Source: Methylophilus rhizosphaerae
GTDB lineage: Bacteria > Pseudomonadota > Gammaproteobacteria > Burkholderiales > Methylophilaceae
Length of the DNA: 64,000 bases
Reading direction: 5' to 3'
Assembly: GCF_900100975.1 (NCBI RefSeq)
Contig: NZ_FNFX01000003.1
Span: forward strand, 466,640-530,639
Of this stretch, positions 10,347 to 19,133 are shown in pieces. The notes beneath the pieces are model-generated. The model saw only the letters and a list, made by a program, of their open reading frames with translations. It was not told the origin of the DNA and did no database searches. Position numbers and translations under genes: made by a program. Position 1 is the first letter of the stretch. Every line of letters begins with the position of its first letter.

Positions 10347-11660
10347 TCAGGTGTTCGGCAGGATAGGCAGTGACAGCCTGGCTTCCAGGCCGCCTTCGGG
10401 GCGGTTCAACAGCGAAAGTTCACCGCCGTGCAGTTTGGCGATGCGGTTGCAAATCGCCAGTCCCAGGCCGCTACCGCCTTCATATTTATTGCGGGCACTG
10501 TCCATGCGTTCAAACGGACGCAACAGTCGTTCGGCATGCTCTGCCGGGATGCCTGAACCATTATCCAGTACACTGACCACAATTTTGTCCGCCATCACCT
10601 GGCTACGTACCTCTACTTTGCCTTTGCCATAGCTGTAGGCATTGCCGACCAGGTTATCCAGCAAGCGCTGCATGGCCAGCGGGCGAATAGGAATAAAGTA
10701 TTTGGGACCCAGCGAGATTTTCAGTTCGCGACCTGCCCGCAGTTGGCGCTCAGCCAGCGCACGTAACAAGTCGTTGATGTCCATCATGCGCGTAGGTTCC
10801 CCTTCTACCCCGCGCACAAAATCCAGGAACTGGTGAATGATATTGTCCATGTCGGAAATATCTTCAATCATGCCGTGCTTCATGTAATCGGCGTCCGGCG
10901 GCAGCATTTCCACCGCCAGGCGTAACCTGGCCAGTGGCGTGCGGATATCATGCGAGACGCCGGCCAGCAGCAAGGTGCGCTCGGCATCCAGCCGCGCCAG
11001 GGATTCCGCCATTTCGTTAAAAGTATGTGTCACTTCGCGCAGCTCTTCCACGCTGTCTTCCGGTAATTTGGGGGCGGGTTCGCCATTGCGCAGACGCTGT
11101 GCCGCATGCACCAGCATGGTCAGCGGCCGGTTGATGCGGGCCGTCAGCAGGTAGGCCCCGACCAGTGACAACAGGCCCACCACTGCCGCCCAGCCCAGCC
11201 AGTGCCAGGGGAAAGGGCGGTCAACCTGGATTTTGGGGATGACCACCCAGAAATCATCCTGGCCGACGTTGAAACTGATCCATAAGCCGGGAATGTCATA
11301 ATGGTTGACGGTGATAATGGTTTCCTCACCCAGTTTCTCGCGAATTTTTTGCGCCATCAGGTTGATAAACGGATCGGCGGGCAGGGGTTCGATATCTTCC
11401 AGGAAATCTGCCGCATAAACGCGCACGCCTTCACGTCCTGAGAGTTCAGAAAGCAAGGCTAGGCGGCGATTCTCATGTGATGCAATCAGGGAGGCGCGTG
11501 TGTAATTCACAATCGTCACCGCTTGCAGGGCGGCAGCGGTCGCGCGTGGTTCACGATCAAAATAATCGAAAATCTTGAGTGAAGCATAGATACTGACTGC
11601 CAAGAGGATGGCAATCAATAGCATGATACGGGACAGTAGTCTGCGGGGCAGTATGCGCAC
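10347..11660 (-). CDS. envZ: Sensor histidine kinase, EnvZ type
   Basis: A 437-residue inner-membrane sensor kinase. TM1 is about 10-28, a periplasmic domain of about 125 residues follows, and TM2 is about 155-173. Then come HAMP, the H-box GVSHDIRTPLARLRLAVEML with phospho-accepting His237, and an HATPase_c domain with an N-box (LLDNLVGNAYSYG) and G-boxes (DNGSGIP, GGSGLGLAI). The H-box is the EnvZ/OmpR-class form. It sits 28 bases after ompR on the same strand and is surely its partner. The signal is not readable; osmolarity or envelope state is usual for the family. Confidence 0.92.
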   Translation of the reverse strand: MRILPRRLLSRIMLLIAILLAVSIYASLKIFDYFDREPRATAAALQAVTIVNYTRASLIASHENRRLALLSELSGREGVRVYAADFLEDIEPLPADPFINLMAQKIREKLGEETIITVNHYDIPGLWISFNVGQDDFWVVIPKIQVDRPFPWHWLGWAAVVGLLSLVGAYLLTARINRPLTMLVHAAQRLRNGEPAPKLPEDSVEELREVTHTFNEMAESLARLDAERTLLLAGVSHDIRTPLARLRLAVEMLPPDADYMKHGMIEDISDMDNIIHQFLDFVRGVEGEPTRMMDINDLLRALAERQLRAGRELKISLGPKYFIPIRPLAMQRLLDNLVGNAYSYGKGKVEVRSQVMADKIVVSVLDNGSGIPAEHAERLLRPFERMDSARNKYEGGSGLGLAICNRIAKLHGGELSLLNRPEGGLEARLSLPILPNT

Positions 11661-11688
11661 GAAAGGTTAAGGCAGTCACCGCCGCAGT

Positions 11689-12414
11689 TTATTGCGGAGA
11701 CTCGCCATCGGGAATAAACACATACCCAAAGCCCCACATGGTTTGCAGGTAGCGTGGGTGAGCCGGGTCCGGTTCAATAATCCGGCGCAGACGGGAGACC
11801 TGTACATCAATACTGCGATCAAATACGTCCAGTTCGCGTCCTCGCGCCAGTTGCATCAGCCGGTCACGTGACAGGGGCTGGCGCGGATGCTCGGTAAATA
11901 CTTTCAGCAAGGTGAATTCGCCGCTGGTGATGGTGATTGGCGTGCCGTTTCTGGTCAGGCTACGGGTATTGATATCAAACACAAATTCGCCAAACTGGAA
12001 CGCCGGGTTTTTTTCCTCCACGATATGCTTGGGCGTGATTTCATGGCGGCGCAATACGGCGTTGATCCTGGCCAGCAGTTCGCGTGGGTTGAATGGTTTT
12101 GGCAGATAATCATCCGCTCCCATTTCCAGGCCGACGATACGGTCCACTTCATCACCACGCGCCGTCAGCATGATGATGGGCGTCATATGGTTGGCGCCAC
12201 GCAAGCGGCGGCAAATCGCGAGGCCGTCTTCGCCGGGCAGCATCAGGTCGAGAATCAGCAAATCAAATTCTTCGCTGGCCATGGCCTTGTCCATTTCCTT
12301 GCCGCCAGACACTGACTGGATATTGAATCCCTGTTCTGTCAGGTAGCGCTGTAAAAGCTCGCGCATACGCAAGTCGTCATCGACCATCAATATTTTTTTT
12401 AGTTGCTCTGCCAT
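11689..12414 (-). CDS. ompR: Response regulator, OmpR
   Basis: A 241-residue regulator with a receiver domain (acidic pocket DDD 12-14, phospho-acceptor Asp56 in LLILDLMLP, TAR and KPF motifs) and a C-terminal winged-helix DNA-binding domain (LARGRELDVFDRSIDVQVSRL and RRIIEPDP). It is first in the ompR-envZ operon. The 400-base region upstream holds three GTTACA hexamers, two of them 11 bp apart, and a TATAAT on the reverse strand, consistent with autoregulation. Confidence 0.95.
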   Translation of the reverse strand: MAEQLKKILMVDDDLRMRELLQRYLTEQGFNIQSVSGGKEMDKAMASEEFDLLILDLMLPGEDGLAICRRLRGANHMTPIIMLTARGDEVDRIVGLEMGADDYLPKPFNPRELLARINAVLRRHEITPKHIVEEKNPAFQFGEFVFDINTRSLTRNGTPITITSGEFTLLKVFTEHPRQPLSRDRLMQLARGRELDVFDRSIDVQVSRLRRIIEPDPAHPRYLQTMWGFGYVFIPDGESPQ

Positions 12415-12832
12415 TAAGAACCTTTACACACAGACACTGGCGTCCTTGTTACCCGTTAAGCCGAATAACGGTTACATGAGACTGGATGATAAAACGGCTG
12501 AAATGATTCATCGTGAGGCGAGATATTATACTCCAAGCCTTCCCTGGCATGAAGTGGGGCAGTTACAACTTGGTTACAAATAGCGGAAGCAGTGAAATAT
12601 TGCAGTTACAATCGTGAGGCATGATGTGTCACGTTCCGCAAACAGAATGGGCTGAAATACGCTATTTTGTGTTAAATCGGTTGATGGGGTGACCGCAGTT
12701 GCGTTATGTTATGCAGCTTGACCTTGCGGTCTGATGGCGTTGGTTAAATTAACGTGGTGTTGGTGATATTGGGCAATCTGTCCAAGTATGCTTGGCAATA
12801 TAAAAACAAAGTAATCTGTGGGTTTTAGAGCG
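12415..12832. promoter_or_regulatory. Divergent control region between ompR and the EF-hand gene
   Basis: This 418-base stretch has no convincing gene. Five GTTAC words occur: 12448-12452, 12471-12475, 12562-12567, 12573-12578 and 12605-12610; the last three are full GTTACA. Those at 12562 and 12573 are direct repeats 11 bp apart, the geometry used by OmpR/PhoB-family regulators. A reverse-strand TATAAT (12530 to 12525) lies about 30 bp downstream of them relative to ompR, with no good -35, which suits an activated promoter. A 15-bp near-repeat (GTGGGTTTTAGAGCG / ATGGGTTTTAGAACG) spans the EF-hand start. Confidence 0.5.
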
Positions 12833-13450
12833 ATGGGTTTTAGAACGATCAAACATTTGAACGGGTTTTTTTTGCTGACAACAACCATGTTGTTGACTAT
12901 GCCTGTGTCTGCTGATCTCAAGTTACCGCTGCAACTCACTGATAACCAGTCAGTGGATAACGACGATGCCGGCCTCAACAAGACACTCGAGTATAACTTC
13001 AGCCCTGACGACCGTGCCCGTTTGCGCAAGGCATTGAAAGAATATGCGCGCAATACTGATCCCGATCACCAGTTGATGGTGCAGAAGCGCAAAGCCATGC
13101 ATGACAGTATTTCACAGAGATTCAATGAGTGTAACCGTGATACTGATGACTCCCTGGATCGTGAAGAAGCTACATTGTGCCTGCCGCAGGTGGCACGGCA
13201 TTTCTCCTATGTAGATCTGGATGGGGATGGAGTGATTACACTGGAAGAGCTTGAAAGTGCTTATACCAAGATGGTTGAACGTCAGCGTGAAGCAGAAGCA
13301 AGGACAGAAGCGCAGCAAGCCGCTGCAGCAGAGGCTGAGGCCGAAGCCAAAAAAGCCAAATTAAAACCCCTCTCCCCGGTCATTCCTACCAGCAGTTCGG
13401 CAAACTCCTCCGGCAAGGACATGTCGGCACTTCGCAAGCGCCCTAGCTAA
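12833..13450 (+). CDS. Secreted EF-hand calcium-binding protein with disulfide-capable first loop
   Basis: A 205-residue protein with a Sec signal peptide (about 1-27, cleavage near PVSA). EF-hand loop 1 is NRDTDDSLDREE (101-112), flanked by Cys100 and Cys116. EF-hand loop 2 is DLDGDGVITLEE (128-139). A charged Ala/Glu/Lys helix (about 145-180) and a Pro/Ser-rich tail follow. Both loops have acidic or polar residues at positions 1, 3, 5 and 12. Position 2 is not Pro, so it is not an obvious lanmodulin-type lanthanide binder. The ATG at 12833 gives a proper signal peptide; a GTG at 12818 would add five residues. Function unknown. Confidence 0.8.
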   Translation: MGFRTIKHLNGFFLLTTTMLLTMPVSADLKLPLQLTDNQSVDNDDAGLNKTLEYNFSPDDRARLRKALKEYARNTDPDHQLMVQKRKAMHDSISQRFNECNRDTDDSLDREEATLCLPQVARHFSYVDLDGDGVITLEELESAYTKMVERQREAEARTEAQQAAAAEAEAEAKKAKLKPLSPVIPTSSSANSSGKDMSALRKRPS

Positions 13451-13523
13451 TCCTGTTTTTCATGCAATTTGCATGCAAGTCCCAAATGATACAGTCAGGC
13501 CGATAGCTTGATTTAACCAGCGC

Positions 13524-14687
13524 ATGGACCTCAGTCACCTCTCTTTTACCTGGCATCGGGGACTGCATGAAATTTCCCCAGTTGCCTGGCAGGCACTGGC
13601 AGGTTCCCATCCCTTGTTGGATTATGCATTTCTGCATGCATTTGAAACGGCTGCTGCGGTTGACCGGCAGACGGGCTGGATCCCCTACCATTTGACCGTA
13701 TTTGATGGTGAGCAACTGGTTGCGGCAGCGCCGTGTTACCTTAAAACACATTCTTATGGCGAATACGTCTTTGACTGGTCGTGGGCAGACGCTTACGAGC
13801 AGGCAGGGGGTGACTATTATCCCAAATTGGTGGTTGCTATTCCGTTTTCACCCGTCCCCGGGGCGCGGTTACTGGTACACCCCGAATTTCCTGAGCCTGC
13901 ACCATTAGCGAGTGCCATGTTGTTGCAGATGCAGGCACTTTGCCAGCAGCATGGCTTGTCAGGAACGCATATCTTATTTCCGGATACCTCATCAGCCGGG
14001 TTCTGCGCAGCGCAGAACTGGTTGCGGCGTGATGGCGTCCAGTTTCGCTGGGAAAACCAGCGTTATGCCGACTGGGAGGATTTTATGTCCATGCTCAGTC
14101 GCGACAAGCGCAAGAAAATCCGCCAGGAACGTAACAAAGTCAGCCAGCAAGGAGTAACCTGCCGCGTGGTGGACGGGCAGCAAATAACGGCGGCAGAGCT
14201 TGCCTTGTTTTATCAATGTTATTGCGACACTTATCACCGGCATGGTAGCCAGCCTTATTTGCCACAGGCATTTTTTGAACAGGTTGTCCAACAAATGCCG
14301 GCGCATATCCAATTATTTATTGCATCACAGCACGGCGAAGATGTGGCGGCAAGCCTGTGCATTTCAGGGCAGGATACATTATATGGGCGCTACTGGGGCA
14401 GCCTGCGGGATATTTCCTGCCTGCATTTTGAATTGTGCTATTACCAGCCGCAAGCATTTTGCATCGCTCGCGGCATTCGCTATTTTGAAGGTGGTGCACA
14501 AGGCGTGCATAAACTGGCACGTGGATTTGTGCCTTATGCAACGTGTTCTTACCACTGGATGACGGATGAAAATTTTCACCAGAGTGTGGCGCGCTTTTTA
14601 TCCAGGGAGGAAGGCGTGATGCAGGATTATGTCAATGAGCTGGAGGAGCGTAGTCCCTATAAACATCCGGCAGGGACTACGGAGTAA
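13524..14687 (+). CDS. FemAB-like / GNAT-fold protein (DUF482, PF04339 type)
   Basis: A 387-residue soluble protein matching the DUF482/FemAB_like family: an N-terminal WHRGLHEISPVAWQAL segment, FDWSWADAYEQAGGDYYPKL near 85, and ARGFVPYATCSYHWM near the C-terminus. These proteins have two GNAT folds and are often annotated as peptidoglycan biosynthesis/recognition proteins, but no substrate is established. It is monocistronic: the upstream gene ends 73 bases earlier and the next gene is convergent. Confidence 0.8.
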   Translation: MDLSHLSFTWHRGLHEISPVAWQALAGSHPLLDYAFLHAFETAAAVDRQTGWIPYHLTVFDGEQLVAAAPCYLKTHSYGEYVFDWSWADAYEQAGGDYYPKLVVAIPFSPVPGARLLVHPEFPEPAPLASAMLLQMQALCQQHGLSGTHILFPDTSSAGFCAAQNWLRRDGVQFRWENQRYADWEDFMSMLSRDKRKKIRQERNKVSQQGVTCRVVDGQQITAAELALFYQCYCDTYHRHGSQPYLPQAFFEQVVQQMPAHIQLFIASQHGEDVAASLCISGQDTLYGRYWGSLRDISCLHFELCYYQPQAFCIARGIRYFEGGAQGVHKLARGFVPYATCSYHWMTDENFHQSVARFLSREEGVMQDYVNELEERSPYKHPAGTTE

Positions 14688-14706
14688 AGCATCTGCTGGT
14701 GATCCG

Positions 14707-15399
14707 TTACCAGGGCACCCTTTTCCCATCGTAAGCAATAAACTCGCCGGATTGCGCTATCGTTAGCGTATCAATCACTTTACGTAAGCCGGCCACGCTG
14801 GTTTCGGTGTCGATTAAACCATTCGGCCCGCCCATATCGGTACGTACCCAGCCTGGATGTAGCATGGCGACCGCAATGTCGAATTTGCGCAAGTCTAAGG
14901 CCAGGCTTTTAACCACCATATTGAGTGCCGTTTTGCTGCTACGGTAAATATATTCACCGCCACTACCGTTGTCGGTAATGCTGCCCATTTTACTGGTCAT
15001 GGCAATCAGCCTGGCTTGTTTTGCGCGTTGCATATGCGGCAAAAAGGCTTCCGCCAGATAGTAAGTGCTTAATGTATTGACCTGAAACGCATGCAGCCAG
15101 GCCTGCGCATCAGTGTCCCCAAAGTGGCTAGGTGGATAAACACCGGCATTACTGATCAGGATATCAATCGTGAGCGTGGAAAATTGATCTGCAAGCGCGT
15201 GGATGGCGGAAACATCGGCCACGTCCAGCTGCAGAAGATGCACATGCGGGTGTTGCCTGGCGAGGGCCTGTAATGCCTCCGCTTTTTGCAAGTCGCGCAC
15301 CGTGGCATACACCGTGTGGCCCTGTTCAGCATACTGCTTGACATACTCCAGGCCAATGCCACGGTTTGCGCCGGTAATCAAAATGGTTTGAGAGCTCAT
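14707..15399 (-). CDS. Short-chain dehydrogenase/reductase
   Basis: A 230-residue classical SDR. The Rossmann start ILITGANRGIG binds the cofactor, LISNAG is the structural NAG motif, MTSKMGS supplies the catalytic Ser, and YIYRSSK provides the Tyr-xxx-Lys pair. PGWVRTDMGG near the end resembles C-factor-like and sniffer-type SDRs. The substrate is unknown. Two direct copies of TTGGATATTG (15412-15421 and 15427-15436) lie just upstream of its start. Confidence 0.85.
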   Translation of the reverse strand: MSSQTILITGANRGIGLEYVKQYAEQGHTVYATVRDLQKAEALQALARQHPHVHLLQLDVADVSAIHALADQFSTLTIDILISNAGVYPPSHFGDTDAQAWLHAFQVNTLSTYYLAEAFLPHMQRAKQARLIAMTSKMGSITDNGSGGEYIYRSSKTALNMVVKSLALDLRKFDIAVAMLHPGWVRTDMGGPNGLIDTETSVAGLRKVIDTLTIAQSGEFIAYDGKRVPW

Positions 15400-15714
15400 C
15401 TGTACATCTCCTTGGATATTGCGGTCTTGGATATTGAGGAATTCTACGCGGTTTCTTTTGCCTGTTATATATGTAAACCACTCATCTCATGGGCATCATT
15501 ACCTGTCTGGAGGATGGTAAAACACGGAGAAGTGCTGGTGATGTTTGGTCATGTCCGTGGCTGGCATACTTAATAGTTTGTAAGGGGGAGGCACGGATGC
15601 AGGAGTGCGCGATTCCGCAGCAGGATCAATCGTGAGAGTCGCTTCATCGCCCTGTCATGGACAGGTTACGGATGTGTCGTATAATCCCAGCAACTTGGTT
15701 TTTGAGTATTGCCT
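15400..15714. promoter_or_regulatory. Gene-free region between the SDR and phoR, with the phoR promoter
   Basis: A strong-looking phoR promoter is present: -35 TGGACA (15658-15663), 16-bp spacer, -10 TATAAT (15680-15685). The -35 is embedded in a dyad, CCTGTC-ATG-GACAGG (15651-15665). The 18 bases 15652-15669 begin with a perfect PHO half-site (CTGTCAT) and end 10 bases before the -10, the usual PHO-box spacing, but the second half-site matches only 4 of 7. Nothing else of note is seen apart from a 10-bp direct repeat at 15412-15436. Confidence 0.45.
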
Positions 15715-17013
15715 GTGCAAGATATTCGTTGGAAGGCGTTCTGGTTACTGGTTTCGTGGTCTTTTTGCTGCCTGATCGTCGGTTGGGTGACCAATGCCGA
15801 GATTGCCGGGCTGGTTTATTTTGGTGGATTGCTGGCTTATCTGGCAGGCCATATTTACTGGATTCACCGGTTATATCAGTGGGCTTCAAAGCCCGGCCTC
15901 AACTTTATTCCTAACGGTAAGGGTGTCTGGGAAGATATCTTTGCCAATCTGTACCATGAAATGCGTCGTCATTCGCGCAGTCAGAGCCAGTTAAGCAGTA
16001 CACTGGAGCGTTTGCGTCATGCGACCAGTGCCCTGCCTGATTGCGTGGTGGTCCTTAATCACAGGAACGAGATTGAGTGGTTTAATGAGCCTGCCGTGCA
16101 ACGATTGGGATTGAAGCGTCACCATGACGAAAACCAGCCTATTTATTATTTATTGCGCCAGGCCGAATTTGTCGATTATCTGCACAGTGAAAATTATAGC
16201 GAGCCGCTCAAGCTCAAGTCCCCGCGCAATCCGGAGATGACACTGGAGTTGCAGATTATCCCGTTTGCCAGCAAGCAGAGATTGCTGATTTGCCGCGATA
16301 TTTCAGCCATTGAGAAAACAGACATCATGCGTCGTGATTTTATTGCCAATGTGTCGCATGAGCTGCGTACACCATTGACGGTGATTGGGGGGTTCCTGGA
16401 AACCATCAGCGATATGCAGGGCGAAATTTCCGAAGATATCCAGCCCTATTTTGACATGATGCAGGCACAAACCACACGGATGCGGCGCATTATTGAGGAT
16501 TTGCTGACCTTGTCCCGGCTGGAGAGCAATGCCACGCTGAAAGACGAAATGGATATCACCATGCAGCCCTTGCTGCACCAGTTGCTGAAGGATGCCAATG
16601 CCTTAAGCCAGGGGCAGCACACGATTGCATTGCATGTGGATACCGAGACCAACCTGCGCGGTAGCTATAATGAACTATTCAGTGCCATGAGTAATTTGAC
16701 CAGCAATGCGGTGCGCTATACGCCGCCACAGGGGAAGATTGATATCTTCTGGCAGAGGCAGGGAGATGAGGTGGTTTTCAGCGTGCAGGATACCGGTATC
16801 GGCATTGAGGCACAGCACTTGCCCAGGCTGACGGAGCGGTTCTACCGTGTGGATAGCGGCCGTAGTCGCGATACCGGTGGAACGGGGCTGGGCTTGTCTA
16901 TCGTCAAGCATATCCTGCATCATCATCAGGCCGGTTTGCAGGTGGAAAGCGAATCAGGGAAGGGTAGCCGGTTCAGCATTGTATTCCCGGCCTCGCGGGT
17001 GCTTGCTGCATGA
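15715..17013 (+). CDS. phoR: Phosphate regulon sensor kinase PhoR
   Basis: A sensor kinase of about 432 residues. Two close N-terminal transmembrane segments (about 8-25 and 29-50) have almost no periplasmic loop, as in PhoR. A PAS domain (about 100-200) precedes HisKA with NVSHELRTPLTVIGGFLE (His about 215). The HATPase_c domain has NAVRYTPPQG, DTGIGIE and GGTGLGLSIVKHI. PhoR controls PhoB according to phosphate uptake. No phoB lies next to it; the upstream gene is an unrelated SDR on the other strand. The start is uncertain: GTG 15715 is chosen, TTG 15709 adds two residues, and neither has a clear Shine-Dalgarno. The following lipoprotein overlaps by ATGA. Confidence 0.88.
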   Translation: MQDIRWKAFWLLVSWSFCCLIVGWVTNAEIAGLVYFGGLLAYLAGHIYWIHRLYQWASKPGLNFIPNGKGVWEDIFANLYHEMRRHSRSQSQLSSTLERLRHATSALPDCVVVLNHRNEIEWFNEPAVQRLGLKRHHDENQPIYYLLRQAEFVDYLHSENYSEPLKLKSPRNPEMTLELQIIPFASKQRLLICRDISAIEKTDIMRRDFIANVSHELRTPLTVIGGFLETISDMQGEISEDIQPYFDMMQAQTTRMRRIIEDLLTLSRLESNATLKDEMDITMQPLLHQLLKDANALSQGQHTIALHVDTETNLRGSYNELFSAMSNLTSNAVRYTPPQGKIDIFWQRQGDEVVFSVQDTGIGIEAQHLPRLTERFYRVDSGRSRDTGGTGLGLSIVKHILHHHQAGLQVESESGKGSRFSIVFPASRVLAA

Positions 17014-17750
17014 AAGGGATAGGCTGCAGTATCGTTAGCATGATATTGCTCGCCGCTTGCAGTACGACGCCGGAGGGCGGCTATATTGATTCACCCAATG
17101 GCCGGCCGTTACCGATGCGGCAGGACCGCAATGCCTTGCATCAATTGGTCAAGACAGATTTGGACCGGCTGACCGATATTGAATATATTGAAAATGCCGC
17201 CAGTTTGCGTTTGCTCATGCTGAAACTCTACAAGCGAAACCCGATCGAGGCACATAAATCAGGGCTGGGCACGCCGGACCAGATTGCCACCTATGTGTTT
17301 GAGCAGGCCGATACGCACCAGTGGCATTTCGATGCGCTGGGAGGCGCGCAAGATACTGCTGCCATCAAGCTGGCGCTGAATGCACAATTCAGCGGCGACC
17401 GTGTACTGGCGCTGATTGTCGGTATGCAGTCCATGCTGTACCGTGCACATGGGAACAAATCCGCTTTTTTCCTGACCGATAGCATAGAACCGCAAAATTT
17501 GTATAATGCGGCCCGTAATATTGAAATTGCCGTCTGGAAACTCAGTACTGCCAAAAGTACGCATGGCGGGCCGTTATTATTGACCAACAGCATGCAGGCC
17601 GATGGCCAGAACCTGAGTTTTGAACGTGAATTCAGCAAAATCATTGGCCGTATGGATTTACTGGCGCTGGCGCTGGCCGAAAAATCACAGCGTTTTATTT
17701 CCCGCTTAACACAAAGCATTACCGCAGCGCCTTTCCTTCCATTCAGATAA
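17010..17750 (+). CDS. Lipoprotein of unknown function, coupled to phoR
   Basis: A 246-residue protein with a lipobox (SMILLAACS, Cys near 17), so it is probably lipid-anchored. Most of the rest looks helical (DLDRLTDIEYIENAASLRLLMLKLYKRNP and NLYNAARNIEIAVWKL). I do not recognise a named domain. Its ATG overlaps the phoR stop (ATGA), implying translational coupling and perhaps a role in the phosphate response. The next gene starts 16 bases downstream. Confidence 0.75.
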   Translation: MKGIGCSIVSMILLAACSTTPEGGYIDSPNGRPLPMRQDRNALHQLVKTDLDRLTDIEYIENAASLRLLMLKLYKRNPIEAHKSGLGTPDQIATYVFEQADTHQWHFDALGGAQDTAAIKLALNAQFSGDRVLALIVGMQSMLYRAHGNKSAFFLTDSIEPQNLYNAARNIEIAVWKLSTAKSTHGGPLLLTNSMQADGQNLSFEREFSKIIGRMDLLALALAEKSQRFISRLTQSITAAPFLPFR

Positions 17751-17766
17751 CTTTTATATTCCTGCC

Positions 17767-18930
17767 ATGCAAGATGCCTTACCCTTACTGAACGGTTTGA
17801 CGCCACAACAATTCATGGCGGAATACTGGCAAAAAAAACCATTACTGATTCGTGGTGCCATGCCCGGATTTACTGGCTTGCTCGACCCTGACGAGCTGGC
17901 CGGGCTGGCCTGCGAAACAGAGGTACCTGCGCGGCTGATCCAGTTTGATCCTGGGCGTGCGCAGCAAGGTGCGGGCTGGCAAGTGAGCCAGGGTCCGTTT
18001 GATGAAGAAGATTTTGCTGTGTTGCCAGCACGGCATTGGACGTTGCTGGTGCAGGGAGTTAATCATATCCTGCCGGAAGCACAGGCATTGCTGGCCCAGT
18101 TTAATTTTATTCCCAATGCCAGGCTGGATGATGTGATGGTCAGCTATGCGCCGGCCGGTGGTGGTGTCGGTCCGCATGTAGACAGTTATGATGTTTTTCT
18201 GTTGCAGGGGGCTGGCAAACGGCGCTGGCGTATCAGCCAGCAAGCTGATTTACGCCTGATCCCAGATGCACCTCTGCGCATACTTTCGCATTTTGCCAGT
18301 GAGCAGGAATGGGTACTGGAGCCTGGCGATATGCTGTATCTGCCGCCTCAGGTCGCGCATTGGGGAATTGCCGAAGATGACGACTGCATGACGTATTCGA
18401 TAGGCTTTCGTGCACCAGCAGCGAGGGAGCTGGCGATAGAGTTCCTGGAAACCTGCCGTCAGGATGGCATGCCTGACGAACTGTATCAGGATCCTGACTT
18501 ACATCCGGTGACGGATGCGGCGGCGATTGATGGAGGGATGGTCAGCCGGGTCAGTGACATGTTGCAACGCTTGTCGTGGCAGCCGGCAGAGCTTGGGCCG
18601 TTCCTGGCACGTTATTTCACTGAACCCAAGCCCTACGTGGTATTCACCCCTAACCGGAAACTGGCAGAGGGGAAGTTTACACAACAGGTGATGCAGCATG
18701 GCGTGGCACTTGATTTGCAGACGCAAATACTGCATTGGCAAGGACAGTATTTTATCAATGGTGAGCAGGTCAGCGTTCCTGTGGCAGGAGAGTGCCTGCT
18801 GAACGTGCTGGCGAACAGTCGGGAATTGAGTGCGCAACTATGCCGAACCGACAGTGCCCAGAGTTTGCTGCCCTGGTTACGCGAGATGTACCTGTTAGGC
18901 TACTTACACTTCCCTGAAAACAAGGCCTGA
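17767..18930 (+). CDS. roxA: Ribosomal protein uL16 3-hydroxylase (JmjC-type ribosomal oxygenase)
   Basis: A 387-residue 2-oxoglutarate/Fe(II) dioxygenase of the YcfD/RoxA family, which hydroxylates an Arg of ribosomal protein L16. The N-terminal signature FMAEYWQKKPLLIRGAMP is typical. The iron facial triad is visible as H137 and D139 in PHVDSYDVF and H198 in LPPQVAHWG. A C-terminal winged-helix-like dimerisation and tail region follows. It is last in the run phoR-lipoprotein-roxA; whether it shares their transcript is not known. Confidence 0.92.
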   Translation: MQDALPLLNGLTPQQFMAEYWQKKPLLIRGAMPGFTGLLDPDELAGLACETEVPARLIQFDPGRAQQGAGWQVSQGPFDEEDFAVLPARHWTLLVQGVNHILPEAQALLAQFNFIPNARLDDVMVSYAPAGGGVGPHVDSYDVFLLQGAGKRRWRISQQADLRLIPDAPLRILSHFASEQEWVLEPGDMLYLPPQVAHWGIAEDDDCMTYSIGFRAPAARELAIEFLETCRQDGMPDELYQDPDLHPVTDAAAIDGGMVSRVSDMLQRLSWQPAELGPFLARYFTEPKPYVVFTPNRKLAEGKFTQQVMQHGVALDLQTQILHWQGQYFINGEQVSVPVAGECLLNVLANSRELSAQLCRTDSAQSLLPWLREMYLLGYLHFPENKA

Positions 18931-18967
18931 CCGGCGTGAGCGAACCATTTTCGGCCTGTTTTTGTCA
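18917..18967 (+). terminator. Probable intrinsic terminator after roxA
   Basis: AAAACA-A-GGCC (18917-18927) pairs with GGCC-TGTTTT (18953-18962), with one bulged A and a long loop. A T-rich end follows. It overlaps the roxA stop codon. Confidence 0.5.
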
Positions 18968-19133
18968 AAAAAGGCAAGACTTGTTGTTCTGACGCAAAAA
19001 ATCCTCTGTTTTTGATTGTGTGTACATTCTTTTTTTAATCAATTACTGATACAATTTTTGCAACGGTGGGTTCTCGTACATACAGAATTATGCCGTCCCC
19101 AAATTTTTGCTCATACATACTAAGGAAATAAAG

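Noticed and set aside
15597..15635. 12-codon frame with a very strong Shine-Dalgarno (GGGGGAGG) upstream of phoR
   Set aside because: It ends before the phoR promoter, codes for no regulatory-looking run of one amino acid, and has no attenuator hairpin after it. A leader peptide cannot be supported.
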